From an uncultured Psychroflexus sp. (GTDB lineage Bacteria > Bacteroidota > Bacteroidia > Flavobacteriales > Flavobacteriaceae), in the NCBI GenBank assembly GCA_913062845.1, contig CAJXVZ010000004.1:30011-94010 (forward strand): 64,000 nt of DNA, in the 5' to 3' direction. Shown here one piece after another: positions 46,617-56,900 of this stretch; the first letter of the stretch is position 1; every line of letters starts with the position of its first letter. The position numbers and the translations under genes are program-made. The notes under the pieces were generated by a model. It was not told the DNA's origin. It saw nothing but the letters and a program-made list of their open reading frames with translations, and made no database searches.

Positions 46617-48641
46617 ATGATGAAGACACATATTTATAAATACTTATTGATTTTCACAGCATTATTTTTTATTGCCTGTGAAGAAGAGGATGGACTGCAA
46701 AATGCTCAGATTCCAATGCCTCAGAACATTAGTGTAGATTTTATTCTCACGCAGGATAATTCAGGTCTAGTTACTTTAAGGCCAAAAGGGGAAGGTGCAA
46801 ATACCTTTGCTATAGATTTTGGAGATGGTTCTGAGCCTCTGACAGAAATTGAACCCGGAACTGTAGTTGACCATATTTACGATGAGGGTAATTATTCAGT
46901 TGAGGTTACCGGGTTCAATATTAAAGGTGAATCTACTGCTGTTTCACAGGAATTGGTAGTATCTTTTCTTCCTCCTGAAAATTTAGAGGTTACTGTAGTA
47001 AAAGATCAGACAGATCCTCTAAAAATAAGCGTTTCTGCTACAGCAGATAATGCCGCTGCCTTTGAAGTTCTATTTGGTGATGAGGCAGACGGGGAAGACC
47101 CAACACCAATGATGATTGGAGAAACCCTGGAGCATAGTTATTCAACCGTAGGGACATTCACGGTGACAGTGACAGCTCTTAGTGGTGGTGCTGCCACAAC
47201 TTCAGCTTCCGAAGAGGTTGAAATCTTTGATCCGCTGGTTTTTCCTATTGATTTTGAATCTTCCACAGTTGACTATACATTCTTTAACTTTGGAGGCGGT
47301 GAAGATATTGGTGTACCTATCATATCTAATCCTGACCCAAGTGGAGTTAATGATAGCCCCACAGTCGCAGAATATACAAAAGTTAATGCTTCAGAGCCAT
47401 GGGCCGGTACTTCGGTAACGCTTAATGAACCAATAGATTTTTCAACTACAACCACAGTAGCCATGGATGTTTGGTCACCGGCTGCAGGCACACCGATCCT
47501 CTTTAAGGTTGAAAACTCTTCTGATAATACCTTATTTTCAGAGATACAGGCTTCAACAACGGTATCCAGTCAATGGGAAACAGTTGAGTTTACTTTGCCA
47601 AGTATAGATCAGAATGTAGATTATGATGTTATAGCAATCTTCTTTAATTTCAATACACCTGGTACAGGAGAAACCTATTATTTTGACAATTTAAGAACGA
47701 CTCAACCATTTGAAATTAACCTGCCTTTGGACTTTGAAGGTAATGCTATCGCCTATCCATTTACAGATTTTGGTGATGCTGTAACATCCGTTATCGCCAA
47801 TCCGGGACCAGATGCTGAAAATTCAAGTAGTCAGGTGGCCTCAACATTGAGACCAAACGGCGCACCAAATTTTGCAGGTACTTTTATAGATCTGGAAAAT
47901 CCGGTTGATTTTTCTGTGAGTACAGATATCTCTTTAAAAGTATGGTCGCCAGCTCCGAATACGACGGTTACCATAAAATTTGAAGAAATTGGGAATGGCA
48001 GTAATGCGGTTGAACAATCAACAACCACAACTGTAAGTAATGCCTGGGAAACAGTGACGATAGACTTTTCATCATTTGGCAACACGCCAACAGTCTTTGC
48101 CAGAATGGTTGTATTTTTCAACTTAGGACAGAATGGTGCAGGAAACACCTATTATTTTGATGACATCAGCTACGGCAGTTTTGGCGTTCAGGATTTTGAA
48201 GGTACCGCACCAACATTTACCGTCTTCGGCAACATTGCAGATACCGAAGTTTTAGCAAATCCTAACCCTGATGCAGTAAACTCCACTACTAATGTTGCAA
48301 ATCTTACCAAAACAGCAGGTTCTGAGGTTTGGGCCGGTACATTTTTTGAATTGAATCAGCCCTTAGATCTGGATAGTTTTTCTAAAATCAGCGTGTTAAC
48401 GCATGCCCCAACTTCAGGGATCACGGTAAAACTCAAGATTGAAGATCAACTTGGTGATAATGGTGGTATCACTCATGAAGTGGATGTTGTAAATACTGTA
48501 GCGAATGGATGGGAGGAACTTGTTTACGACTTTAGTTCAGCACCTGAAGCAGATTACGTTAGGATAGTTATATTCTTTGATTTTGGAAATGCAGGTGATG
48601 ATAGTGAGTATTATTTTGATGAAATTAAACTTAAAAACTAA
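46617..48641 (+). CDS. PKD-containing lipoprotein with three tandem jelly-roll-like (CBM-like) modules; candidate surface glycan-binding protein
   Basis: Lipobox ALFFIACEE; PKD-like FAIDFGDGSEPLTEIEPGTVVDHIYDEGNYSVEVT; three repeats with DFEG/DFES...ANP-P-AxNSS...WAGTxxxLxxPxDF...VWSPxxxTxxxxKxE...YYFDxI. Confidence 0.85.
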   Translation: MMKTHIYKYLLIFTALFFIACEEEDGLQNAQIPMPQNISVDFILTQDNSGLVTLRPKGEGANTFAIDFGDGSEPLTEIEPGTVVDHIYDEGNYSVEVTGFNIKGESTAVSQELVVSFLPPENLEVTVVKDQTDPLKISVSATADNAAAFEVLFGDEADGEDPTPMMIGETLEHSYSTVGTFTVTVTALSGGAATTSASEEVEIFDPLVFPIDFESSTVDYTFFNFGGGEDIGVPIISNPDPSGVNDSPTVAEYTKVNASEPWAGTSVTLNEPIDFSTTTTVAMDVWSPAAGTPILFKVENSSDNTLFSEIQASTTVSSQWETVEFTLPSIDQNVDYDVIAIFFNFNTPGTGETYYFDNLRTTQPFEINLPLDFEGNAIAYPFTDFGDAVTSVIANPGPDAENSSSQVASTLRPNGAPNFAGTFIDLENPVDFSVSTDISLKVWSPAPNTTVTIKFEEIGNGSNAVEQSTTTTVSNAWETVTIDFSSFGNTPTVFARMVVFFNLGQNGAGNTYYFDDISYGSFGVQDFEGTAPTFTVFGNIADTEVLANPNPDAVNSTTNVANLTKTAGSEVWAGTFFELNQPLDLDSFSKISVLTHAPTSGITVKLKIEDQLGDNGGITHEVDVVNTVANGWEELVYDFSSAPEADYVRIVIFFDFGNAGDDSEYYFDEIKLKN

Positions 48642-48646
48642 AAATT

Positions 48647-49567
48647 ATGAATATCAATAAAATTTTAATCTTATTTCTGTCTATCGGCTTATTTGCCTGT
48701 CAGGAAGACGATCAACAATTTGGTGATGTCACGGTTCCGACAAATCTGACGATACAAGCCGAGATAGTTGGAGCCGATGCTGATAACCCAAATGGAGATG
48801 GTTCCGGTGAAGTTATTTTTACAGCAAATGCCGATAATGCCATCTCTTACGCTTTTGTGTATAATACTGATAAAAGAAGTGCACCAGGTGGATCACAGTC
48901 GTTTATTTTTTCAACCCTAGGTGTCAATACTTACACAGTAACAGCAATTGCCTATGGGACAGCAGGAGTTTCAACATCTGAGACAATAGAGGTTGATGTT
49001 TTGGCTTTGTATGAGCCACCAATAGAATTAAGAGCAAAGCTTTTCAATTTTGATCCGGACAATCCGGATGCTGAGACTTCTAAGACCTGGAGAATTAAGT
49101 CAGAAGTCCCTGGTCATTTTGGTCTTGGGCCGGTTGGTGGTGAGATTCCAACAGAATGGTATGGTGCAAGCGTTAATGAAAAAGCAGGTGTAGGTATGTA
49201 CGACGATAGGTATGTCTTTAATTCTGATGGTACTTTTGAGTTTATAACCAATGTAAATAGTGGAGACTCTAGTGGTACTGTTTTTGGAAGAGCGGGATTG
49301 ATTGATCAACTAAATGGTTCCGGAGGTACTGTGAACGGAGCAGACGTAGAAAATTTACCTTATGAGGATTTTGAAGTGGCTTATTCTTTGATTGCTCCCG
49401 GTGGAACTGAAACCATTAGTTTTTCAGGAAATGGTTTTATAGGTTACTTTACGGGAGGAACGCAAAATTATGAGATATTCGACAGGTCTGTGCCTGGAGA
49501 ACTTATTTTGAAAACAACAGATGGTAATAATGAATTCGATTGGTGGTTTATCTTAACATCAGAATAA
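48647..49567 (+). CDS. PUL-associated lipoprotein, putative glycan binding
   Basis: Lipobox IGLFACQED; PKD/FN3-like N-terminus; TWRIKSEVPGHFGLGPVGGEIPTEWYGA...FILTSE; follows SusC/SusD. Confidence 0.7.
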   Translation: MNINKILILFLSIGLFACQEDDQQFGDVTVPTNLTIQAEIVGADADNPNGDGSGEVIFTANADNAISYAFVYNTDKRSAPGGSQSFIFSTLGVNTYTVTAIAYGTAGVSTSETIEVDVLALYEPPIELRAKLFNFDPDNPDAETSKTWRIKSEVPGHFGLGPVGGEIPTEWYGASVNEKAGVGMYDDRYVFNSDGTFEFITNVNSGDSSGTVFGRAGLIDQLNGSGGTVNGADVENLPYEDFEVAYSLIAPGGTETISFSGNGFIGYFTGGTQNYEIFDRSVPGELILKTTDGNNEFDWWFILTSE

Positions 49568-49600
49568 GAAATAAGACTTAAACAGATTTTTTAATTTGAG

Positions 49601-49629
49601 AAGGAGGGCTTAAAAGTCCTCCTTTTTTA
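49601..49629 (+). terminator. Rho-independent terminator ending the SusC/D operon
   Basis: AAGGAGGGCTT ... AAGTCCTCCTT plus T6 run. Confidence 0.8.
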
Positions 49630-49683
49630 GTTATGTTATTTTTTAAATAATTACATTTGAACGTTATCAATTATAAATTTACA

Positions 49684-50931
49684 ATGATAGACAGGACTAC
49701 AATATTAGATCGATTCATAAAATACATAAAAATAGATTCACAAAGCGATGCCGAAAGCGATTCTACTCCGAGCACTCATAAGCAATGGGATATGGCCAAT
49801 TTGCTGAAGGCCGAATTAGAGGAGATAGGTATGAGTGAAGTAAGCATAGATGAAAACAGCTATGTTATGGCTACTCTGCCCTCAAATACAGACAAAGATG
49901 TACCATGCATTGGATTTGTATCTCATTTTGATACAACACCGGATTATACCGGGACAAATATAAATCCTCAAATCCATGAGAATTATGATGGAAAAGACAT
50001 TGTCTTGAACAAAGAAAAGAATATGCTGCTATCTCCGGATTATTTTGAAGAACTCAGAGATTATAAAGGCCAGACCTTGATCACAACAGACGGAACAACA
50101 TTGCTTGCAGCAGATGACAAAGCCGGAATTACTGAAATCATGTCTGCTATGGAATATCTTATTCAACATCCAGAGATCAGGCATGGAAAAGTGCGCGTTT
50201 GTTTTACACCTGATGAAGAAATTGGGCGAGGTGCTCACAAGTTTGACGTAGAGGCCTTTGGCGCAGAATGGGCATATACCATGGATGGAAGCCAGATAGG
50301 GGAGCTTGAATATGAGAACTTTAATGCAGCATCAGCAAAAATTACTATAAGCGGTAAAAGCGTCCACCCGGGTTATGCTAAAGGAAAAATGATAAACAGC
50401 ATGCTTATTGCAAAAAAATATATGGCTTTTTTGCCTGATAATGAAGTGCCTGAAAAGACTGACGGAAGGGAAGGCTTTTTTCATCTCACATCTATGAGTG
50501 GTAGCATTGAGCTGTCCAATTTGTCATATATCATTAGAGATCATGATAAATCAAAATTTGAAGAGCGTAAAAGCTTATTACACAAAATTGCAGGCCAACT
50601 TAATAAGGAATATAATGAGGACTTAATTAAAGTCGAGATAGTTGATCAGTATTACAACATGAAGGAGAAAGTAGAGCCGGTGATGCACATTGTTGATATA
50701 GCTAAAAAAGCTATGAAAAGTTGCGGAATAAAACCAATAATTAAACCTATTCGTGGAGGTACAGATGGTTCACAATTATCCTATATGGGTCTGCCGTGTC
50801 CTAATATTTTTGCCGGTGGGCATAATTTTCACGGACCATACGAATATGTGCCTTTGGAAAGTATGCAAAAAGCAACAGAAGTTATAATAAAAATCGCAGA
50901 ATTAACCGCTGAAAACCATTCCAATAAATAA
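49684..50931 (+). CDS. pepT: Peptidase T (tripeptide aminopeptidase)
   Basis: [115 protein letters not shown] 49684 preferred over TTG 49657. Confidence 0.95.
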   Translation: MIDRTTILDRFIKYIKIDSQSDAESDSTPSTHKQWDMANLLKAELEEIGMSEVSIDENSYVMATLPSNTDKDVPCIGFVSHFDTTPDYTGTNINPQIHENYDGKDIVLNKEKNMLLSPDYFEELRDYKGQTLITTDGTTLLAADDKAGITEIMSAMEYLIQHPEIRHGKVRVCFTPDEEIGRGAHKFDVEAFGAEWAYTMDGSQIGELEYENFNAASAKITISGKSVHPGYAKGKMINSMLIAKKYMAFLPDNEVPEKTDGREGFFHLTSMSGSIELSNLSYIIRDHDKSKFEERKSLLHKIAGQLNKEYNEDLIKVEIVDQYYNMKEKVEPVMHIVDIAKKAMKSCGIKPIIKPIRGGTDGSQLSYMGLPCPNIFAGGHNFHGPYEYVPLESMQKATEVIIKIAELTAENHSNK

Positions 50932-50948
50932 CAATTGAATATCGATTA

Positions 50949-53735
50949 ATGGCTAAGCACAGGCTTTTTTTAAAACTGTTTTTCATCTGTACTCTTTGTT
51001 CGGCAGATTTTATTAGTGCCCAAACTCTGCCGCCTGTAGCACACTATCTCCCCGAAGATTATGAAGCCGATAATCAAAATTGGTCTATAACCCAAACACG
51101 GGATAATGTCATTTTCATTGCAAATGGTAAGGGTCTTTTAAAGTTTGATGGTGAACAGTGGGAACTGCTTGGTTCGCCAAACAATACAATTCTTCGGTCC
51201 GTATATGCATTAGAAGATAAGGTGTACACGGGCGCCTACATGGAATTTGGTGTTTGGGAAAAAGACGAGTCAGACCATTACAAATACAAATCACTTTCTG
51301 CAGACATTGGACTTATAGAAGATGAACAATTCTGGACCATAAACTCTTTGGAACATTTTATAATATTTCAGTCTCTTGATGCCATTTATATGTACAATTC
51401 GAAAACTGGAACTATTAACAGCATAATAGCCAATGGAGAAATAACTAAAATGGTAGTTCTTGACAAAGAAATATATTTTCACAGCAAGAATGAAGGCTTA
51501 TTTCAATTAGTAAATGGCAAAAAACAGCTTTTGAATGATAGCGAAATTATTAAGAAAAGTACCCTGATTAATATTTACAAAATTAATGAACAGTTGTACG
51601 CTCAAACACAATTTAATGGTATAATAAATTTAGCTAACAACCTTGAGTACATCCCAAAGAGTCTGGAGAAAGAATGGTCCGATTTATCCGTATACAGCAG
51701 TCTTCAAAAAGAAAACGGCGACATTTTTCTTGGAACAATCTCCAATGGTCTTTTTAAAATTTCAAAAGATAATTTGTTGTACCATTTAAATCAAAAAAAT
51801 ACACTGAGTAACAATACCATCCTAAGTATTTTTAACGATAATTCTAATAATATCTGGCTCGGGCTGGACAATGGTATAAACATCATTGATGATGACTCAA
51901 ATCTCTCTCTATTCCGGGATAAAGATGGTGAACTCGGGACCATTTATACTTCAATAACCTATAATGATGTACTTTACGTCGGCTCCAATCAAGGCTTATT
52001 CTATTTTGACACTGATTTAAATAAATTTACCCTGGTAAAAGGAACAAGTGGCCAGGTCTGGAATCTATTTGTGTTCAGGGACACATTATTTTGTGGTCAT
52101 CATAATGGGACTTATGTTATAGAGAACAAAACCTCAAGGTTTATAGAAAATACAAGAGGAACCTGGACCTTTAGGATTAAAGAAGAAAATACGCTGGTGT
52201 CAGGTAATTATGACGGCTTGTATGTATACAAATATGATGGTCAATGGTCTTTAGACAAGAAAATAAAAGGTTTTGAAATATCGACTCAGTACTTTGAGTT
52301 TATTGACAAAAACTCTATTCTGATTAATCATGAATATAAAGGCTTGTTCAAATTGGATATAAATGATGACTTTTCTAAGGTGGATAAAGTTCAGACTATA
52401 ACCTCTGTTGAGAAAGGCTTATTCTCATCAATAGTTAAATTTAAAGATAAAATACTTTATGCATACAGAGAAGGTGTTTTTGCCTATGATAGAAAAGATA
52501 ATACGTTCATTAAAGATTCCCTGCTTTCAGAAATCGTAAATCCCGATAACTTTTCATCAGGCCGGATGGAAATAACCAAAGATGAAAAATTGTGGTTTTT
52601 CAACAAAACAGATATTGTGAGTGTAGTACAAAGCCCGGTAAACAATCAATATCTGGTCAATAAGATTCCAATAAATAATGAGTTCAGACATCAGATTTCC
52701 GGTTATGAAAATATAAGCTTAGATGGCCAAAACACTTACCTATTAGGTGGAAGTAATGGTTTTATCGAAATAGATATAGAAAAGCCCCGGGATTATAATA
52801 CAGATATTTCGATCAGCAATATATCGGTATACGATAAAAACAGTAATCAAGTTGAGAAAATCGAATTGTCTGGTATTGATAATAAATATAATAATCTCAG
52901 ATTTCAGATAAGTGCCCTCAACTTTAGCCCATTGCTCAAAAGTGAATATCAGTATAAATTGATTGGATACAATGACAGCTGGAGTTCATGGCAGGAGAAT
53001 ACACAGCTCAATTTTAAAAATCTAAAGTACGGTAATTATACCCTGAAAATAAGAAGTAGAATAGGTGAAGATAATATAAGTGAAACCAAAAGCCTGAAAT
53101 TTTTCATAGAGAAACCATTTTTCTTATCAACTAAAATGATTTTGTTATATATAATCCTTGCGGTTATTTTAATTATCAGTGTGCATCTTATGTACAAAAG
53201 TTATTACAAAAAGCAAAAAATTGCGATTCAGGAAGAGGCTAATAGGAAACTTAAAGTGAAGGAGCTTAAAGCTCAAAAAGAAATAATGGATGTCAACAAT
53301 AAACAATTAAAGCAGGATATAGAAAACAAGAACAGAGAGCTGGCAATTTCTACAATGAGCCTTATTAAGAAAAATGAATTTCTTTCTCAGATAAAAGGTG
53401 ATTTGAAACCTTTAAAGTCTTCGGACAATATAATAAGAAAGGTTGTAAAATCAATTGATTCAAATATTAACAGTAAGGACGACTGGAAATTTTTCGAAGA
53501 AGCCTTTAATAATGCTGATAAGGATTTCTTTAAAAAGCTCAAAGAGCTTCACCCTTCATTAACTCATAATGATTTCAAACTATGCGCCTATTTAAGGCTA
53601 AATTTAAGCTCAAAAGAAATAGCACCCCTGTTTAATATTTCAACAAAAAGCGTAGAGATCAAACGATATCGATTGCGTAAAAAGATGAATTTGGACCGTG
53701 ATCAAAGTTTAACGGATTACATTTTAGAGATATAA
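50949..53735 (+). CDS. Membrane-bound propeller/Y_Y_Y (triple-tyrosine) sensor with C-terminal LuxR-type HTH; PUL regulator
   Basis: Signal peptide; propeller-like repeats (NNIWLGLDNGINIID); YKLIGYNDSWSSWQENTQLNFKNLKYGNYTLKIRSR; TM helix MILLYIILAVILIISVHLMY; coiled coil; HTH LTHNDFKLCAYLRLNLSSKEIAPLFNISTKSVEIKRYRLRKKMNL. Confidence 0.88.
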   Translation: MAKHRLFLKLFFICTLCSADFISAQTLPPVAHYLPEDYEADNQNWSITQTRDNVIFIANGKGLLKFDGEQWELLGSPNNTILRSVYALEDKVYTGAYMEFGVWEKDESDHYKYKSLSADIGLIEDEQFWTINSLEHFIIFQSLDAIYMYNSKTGTINSIIANGEITKMVVLDKEIYFHSKNEGLFQLVNGKKQLLNDSEIIKKSTLINIYKINEQLYAQTQFNGIINLANNLEYIPKSLEKEWSDLSVYSSLQKENGDIFLGTISNGLFKISKDNLLYHLNQKNTLSNNTILSIFNDNSNNIWLGLDNGINIIDDDSNLSLFRDKDGELGTIYTSITYNDVLYVGSNQGLFYFDTDLNKFTLVKGTSGQVWNLFVFRDTLFCGHHNGTYVIENKTSRFIENTRGTWTFRIKEENTLVSGNYDGLYVYKYDGQWSLDKKIKGFEISTQYFEFIDKNSILINHEYKGLFKLDINDDFSKVDKVQTITSVEKGLFSSIVKFKDKILYAYREGVFAYDRKDNTFIKDSLLSEIVNPDNFSSGRMEITKDEKLWFFNKTDIVSVVQSPVNNQYLVNKIPINNEFRHQISGYENISLDGQNTYLLGGSNGFIEIDIEKPRDYNTDISISNISVYDKNSNQVEKIELSGIDNKYNNLRFQISALNFSPLLKSEYQYKLIGYNDSWSSWQENTQLNFKNLKYGNYTLKIRSRIGEDNISETKSLKFFIEKPFFLSTKMILLYIILAVILIISVHLMYKSYYKKQKIAIQEEANRKLKVKELKAQKEIMDVNNKQLKQDIENKNRELAISTMSLIKKNEFLSQIKGDLKPLKSSDNIIRKVVKSIDSNINSKDDWKFFEEAFNNADKDFFKKLKELHPSLTHNDFKLCAYLRLNLSSKEIAPLFNISTKSVEIKRYRLRKKMNLDRDQSLTDYILEI

Positions 53736-53915
53736 GCCTCTACATTTTGTTTTCAAAGCTATACATTAGCTTTACATTTGCATTTTAATGAATTTTAACA
53801 ACCATATGTTAAATTTCATAAAACATTGAAAAACAATTTTTAAAAAGGGTCGACACTAATTTACAGGGCTTAAAATGTTAAAGTTTCAAATGTATATTTT
53901 TTGTTAAGTTTATTT

Positions 53916-53948
53916 TTTGGCTTTAGCTTACGAAAACGATTAAGTTTG
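53916..53948 (+). promoter_or_regulatory. Putative Bacteroidota promoter (TTTG-N21-TAAGTTTG) for the glycosidase operon
   Basis: TTTG at 53916-53919, 21-nt spacer, TAAGTTTG at 53941-53948, ATG at 53973. Confidence 0.6.
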
Positions 53949-53972
53949 TTAACATCATATTAATTCAACCTT

Positions 53973-56900
53973 ATGAAAAATATATTTCTTTCTTTTATTT
54001 TGATGTTATGTTCCATGTCCATTTATGCGCAGGGACATAATGTGCAGGTTATAGACGATAGTAAAGGTCAGTATCTTTTAGTGGATGGTGAACCTTTTAT
54101 GATCAATGGTATGAATTGGGATTACTTCCCTATTGGTACAAATTTCAATTACAGTTTATGGAATCAACCGGACGAAATCATTAAGGCCGCTCTGGACGAT
54201 GAAATGGGCTTGTTGAAAAATATGGGTGTTAATACTGTAAGACTTTATACTGGTATTCAGCCTAAATGGATTACTTATATTTACGAAAATTACGGTATCT
54301 ACACGATGTTGAATCACTCATTTGGTAGATATGGTCTCACTATAGACGGCGTGTGGACACCGGTTACAAAATATGACGACCCCGCGACAATAGATCTGTT
54401 AATGTCTGAAGTTACCGAATTGGCATCTACATATAAAGGTACAAAAGGACTATTAATGTATCTTTTAGGTAATGAGAATAACTATGGTTTGTTCTGGGCT
54501 GGTGCGGAAACAGAAGATTTTCCTGAAGGCGAAGAGCAAATCCGAGCGATAGGTGAGAACAGAGGTCGACCGATGTATAAATTGATGAATGATGCTTCAA
54601 ACAAAATGAAATCTATTGATGGCAACGTTCCGGTGGCTATATGTAATGGAGATGTATTGTTTATCGAAATCATCGCTCAGGAATGTCCTGATGTAGACAT
54701 CTATGGTACCAATATGTATCGAGGTGAATCTTTTGGTGATGCTTTTGAGAAAATCAGACAAGTATATGGCAAACCAGTTTTATTTACAGAATTTGGTTCA
54801 GATGCTTTTAATGCATTAAGTAATCAGGAAGACCAAAAAATGCAGGCGTATTTCATGGTTGAAAACTGGAAAGAAATCTACCAGAACGCTGCAGGATTAG
54901 GTCTTTCAGATAACTCTATTGGTGGTTTTACATTTCAGTTCAGTGATGGCTGGTGGAAATTCGGACAGACAAAGAATTTAGACGTTCACGACAGTAATGC
55001 TTCCTGGTCTAATGGTGGTTATTATATTGATCACGAGGAAGGCAGGAATAATATGAATGAGGAATGGTTTGGTATTTGTGCAAAAGGACCTACAAATGCC
55101 AGAGGACTTTATACGCTTTATCCAAGAGCAGCCTATTACGCATTGAAAGACGCTCATAAGATAAATCCTTATGTAGAAGGTGTTGATTTGGATTTTATTG
55201 ATAATTATTTTGAAAATAACATTTCTCTCACCGACGCAATGCTGAGAGCAAGAGGTGATAAAGCGGCAATGGATGGTGGCGGTTCAAGTGCTTTAGGTAT
55301 CACAAGACTATCTGCACACTTATCTACCTTCTACACAGGCGGTAGTTTGATCACAACTCCGGACAACCCAGACCCGGACGAAAACACCTTTCCAAACCAA
55401 TTAGGTTTCGATCAAATGCAATCTTATTTTATAGGGATAGGCGGAAAGCCTGCACCAAATGTGAGCTATGATGTGCAATTCAACATTGTTGGTGATGTGG
55501 CACAAAATCCTATCAACGAAATCTTTTATGAAAACAGAAACAGAATAGTTACTATACAAACTGATCAGGGAGAAGTAACACTGGAAGATGTTAACAGACT
55601 TAATCTGTATCAGGCCGAATTTGAATGGAACCACGATGCTTTTGATCTGAGAGGATTTTTCAGAACAGGTCACTACCACTGGGGTTATGAGGGTGATTTC
55701 TTTGGATTATATCCTGAGGCTAACTATGGTCCTAACCTGGATATCTATGGCGGTATTATCTCTGGTATTGAAGTTGATGCTAAAGGAGATTTGGAAGGAC
55801 TCAAAGCGGCTATTGGTCCTCAGTTATGGTGGGGCGCAAACCCAACCATGTTGTTCAAGTATTCTAAAACCATAGGACATTGGGATGTCACGGGTATCTA
55901 CAACAGAGACCTGGAAACAGATATAGAATTTGACGAGAACGGAAGACGTATTTTAGACCAGAATCAGGTGCGTTCCGGTGTTATTCCACCATGGCCAATG
56001 GAAAGAGCAACTCTTGCACTCGAAAGAGACTTTGGTAAATTTGGTTTAACCGTCGGTGGTATATGGGGTGGAAGACCTCTAAACGGAAGTACTTACCAGG
56101 ATATTGATGATAATGGTAACGTAGTTGTAGATAGAATTACTTCCGATGATAATTGGGGTGGAAAAGCAAAAATCACCTATGCAGGAGGTAAATTCAACTG
56201 GTATGCACAAGGTGCAGTAATGGGACTTGTTGCCAACGGTAGTGCAGATCCAACCCTTACTTTTACAGGATGGAAGTTAAAAGATACGGGTAGTGGTAAT
56301 CAACAGAATTTTCTGACCGGCTTCACGTATAATATTGGAAAATGGCAAATAGCACCTAACTTTATGTGGCAACAACCTCTGGTTGATCCTATGCCAAATG
56401 GTGTAGATGCGCCTGGACGTTTAAGAAATTTCATCGACGATCCTTTTGCAGTGCGTTGGAACCGTGAAACCACAGCTGGAGAAATATTATTCACTTATGA
56501 CCCAACACCCGGTACATATATGTATAATTGGGATAATAACAGGGCGGAAGATGCCAAGTTTGCCATGAGTGCAGGATTTGTATACAGACATTTACCTACA
56601 ACCATGGATGCGCACATTGGTTTCCTGGATACTCGTGAATTTTTTGCATTTGCTGAATCTGCACCGGCAGAAGATCTTTGGGAAGCCCACGCAAGGGTTG
56701 TTTCAAAGTTAAGCCCGGAGTTGGGTATCGTAGGTACTTTCTATTACGGTAATGGTCAGGCAAGAGGTGATTCTCAAAGATTAGTAACCGACAGATTTGG
56801 TGCTAATGTAGATATCAGATATAAGAAATTCTGGATACAGGGAGATGTTAAGGTTAATGACTGGGGTCCTTTTGACTACCACAGGGACTTTAACCTTACA

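Noticed and set aside
49657-49683. TTG start and 9-aa extension of pepT
   Set aside because: ATG at 49684 fits peptidase T N-termini better.
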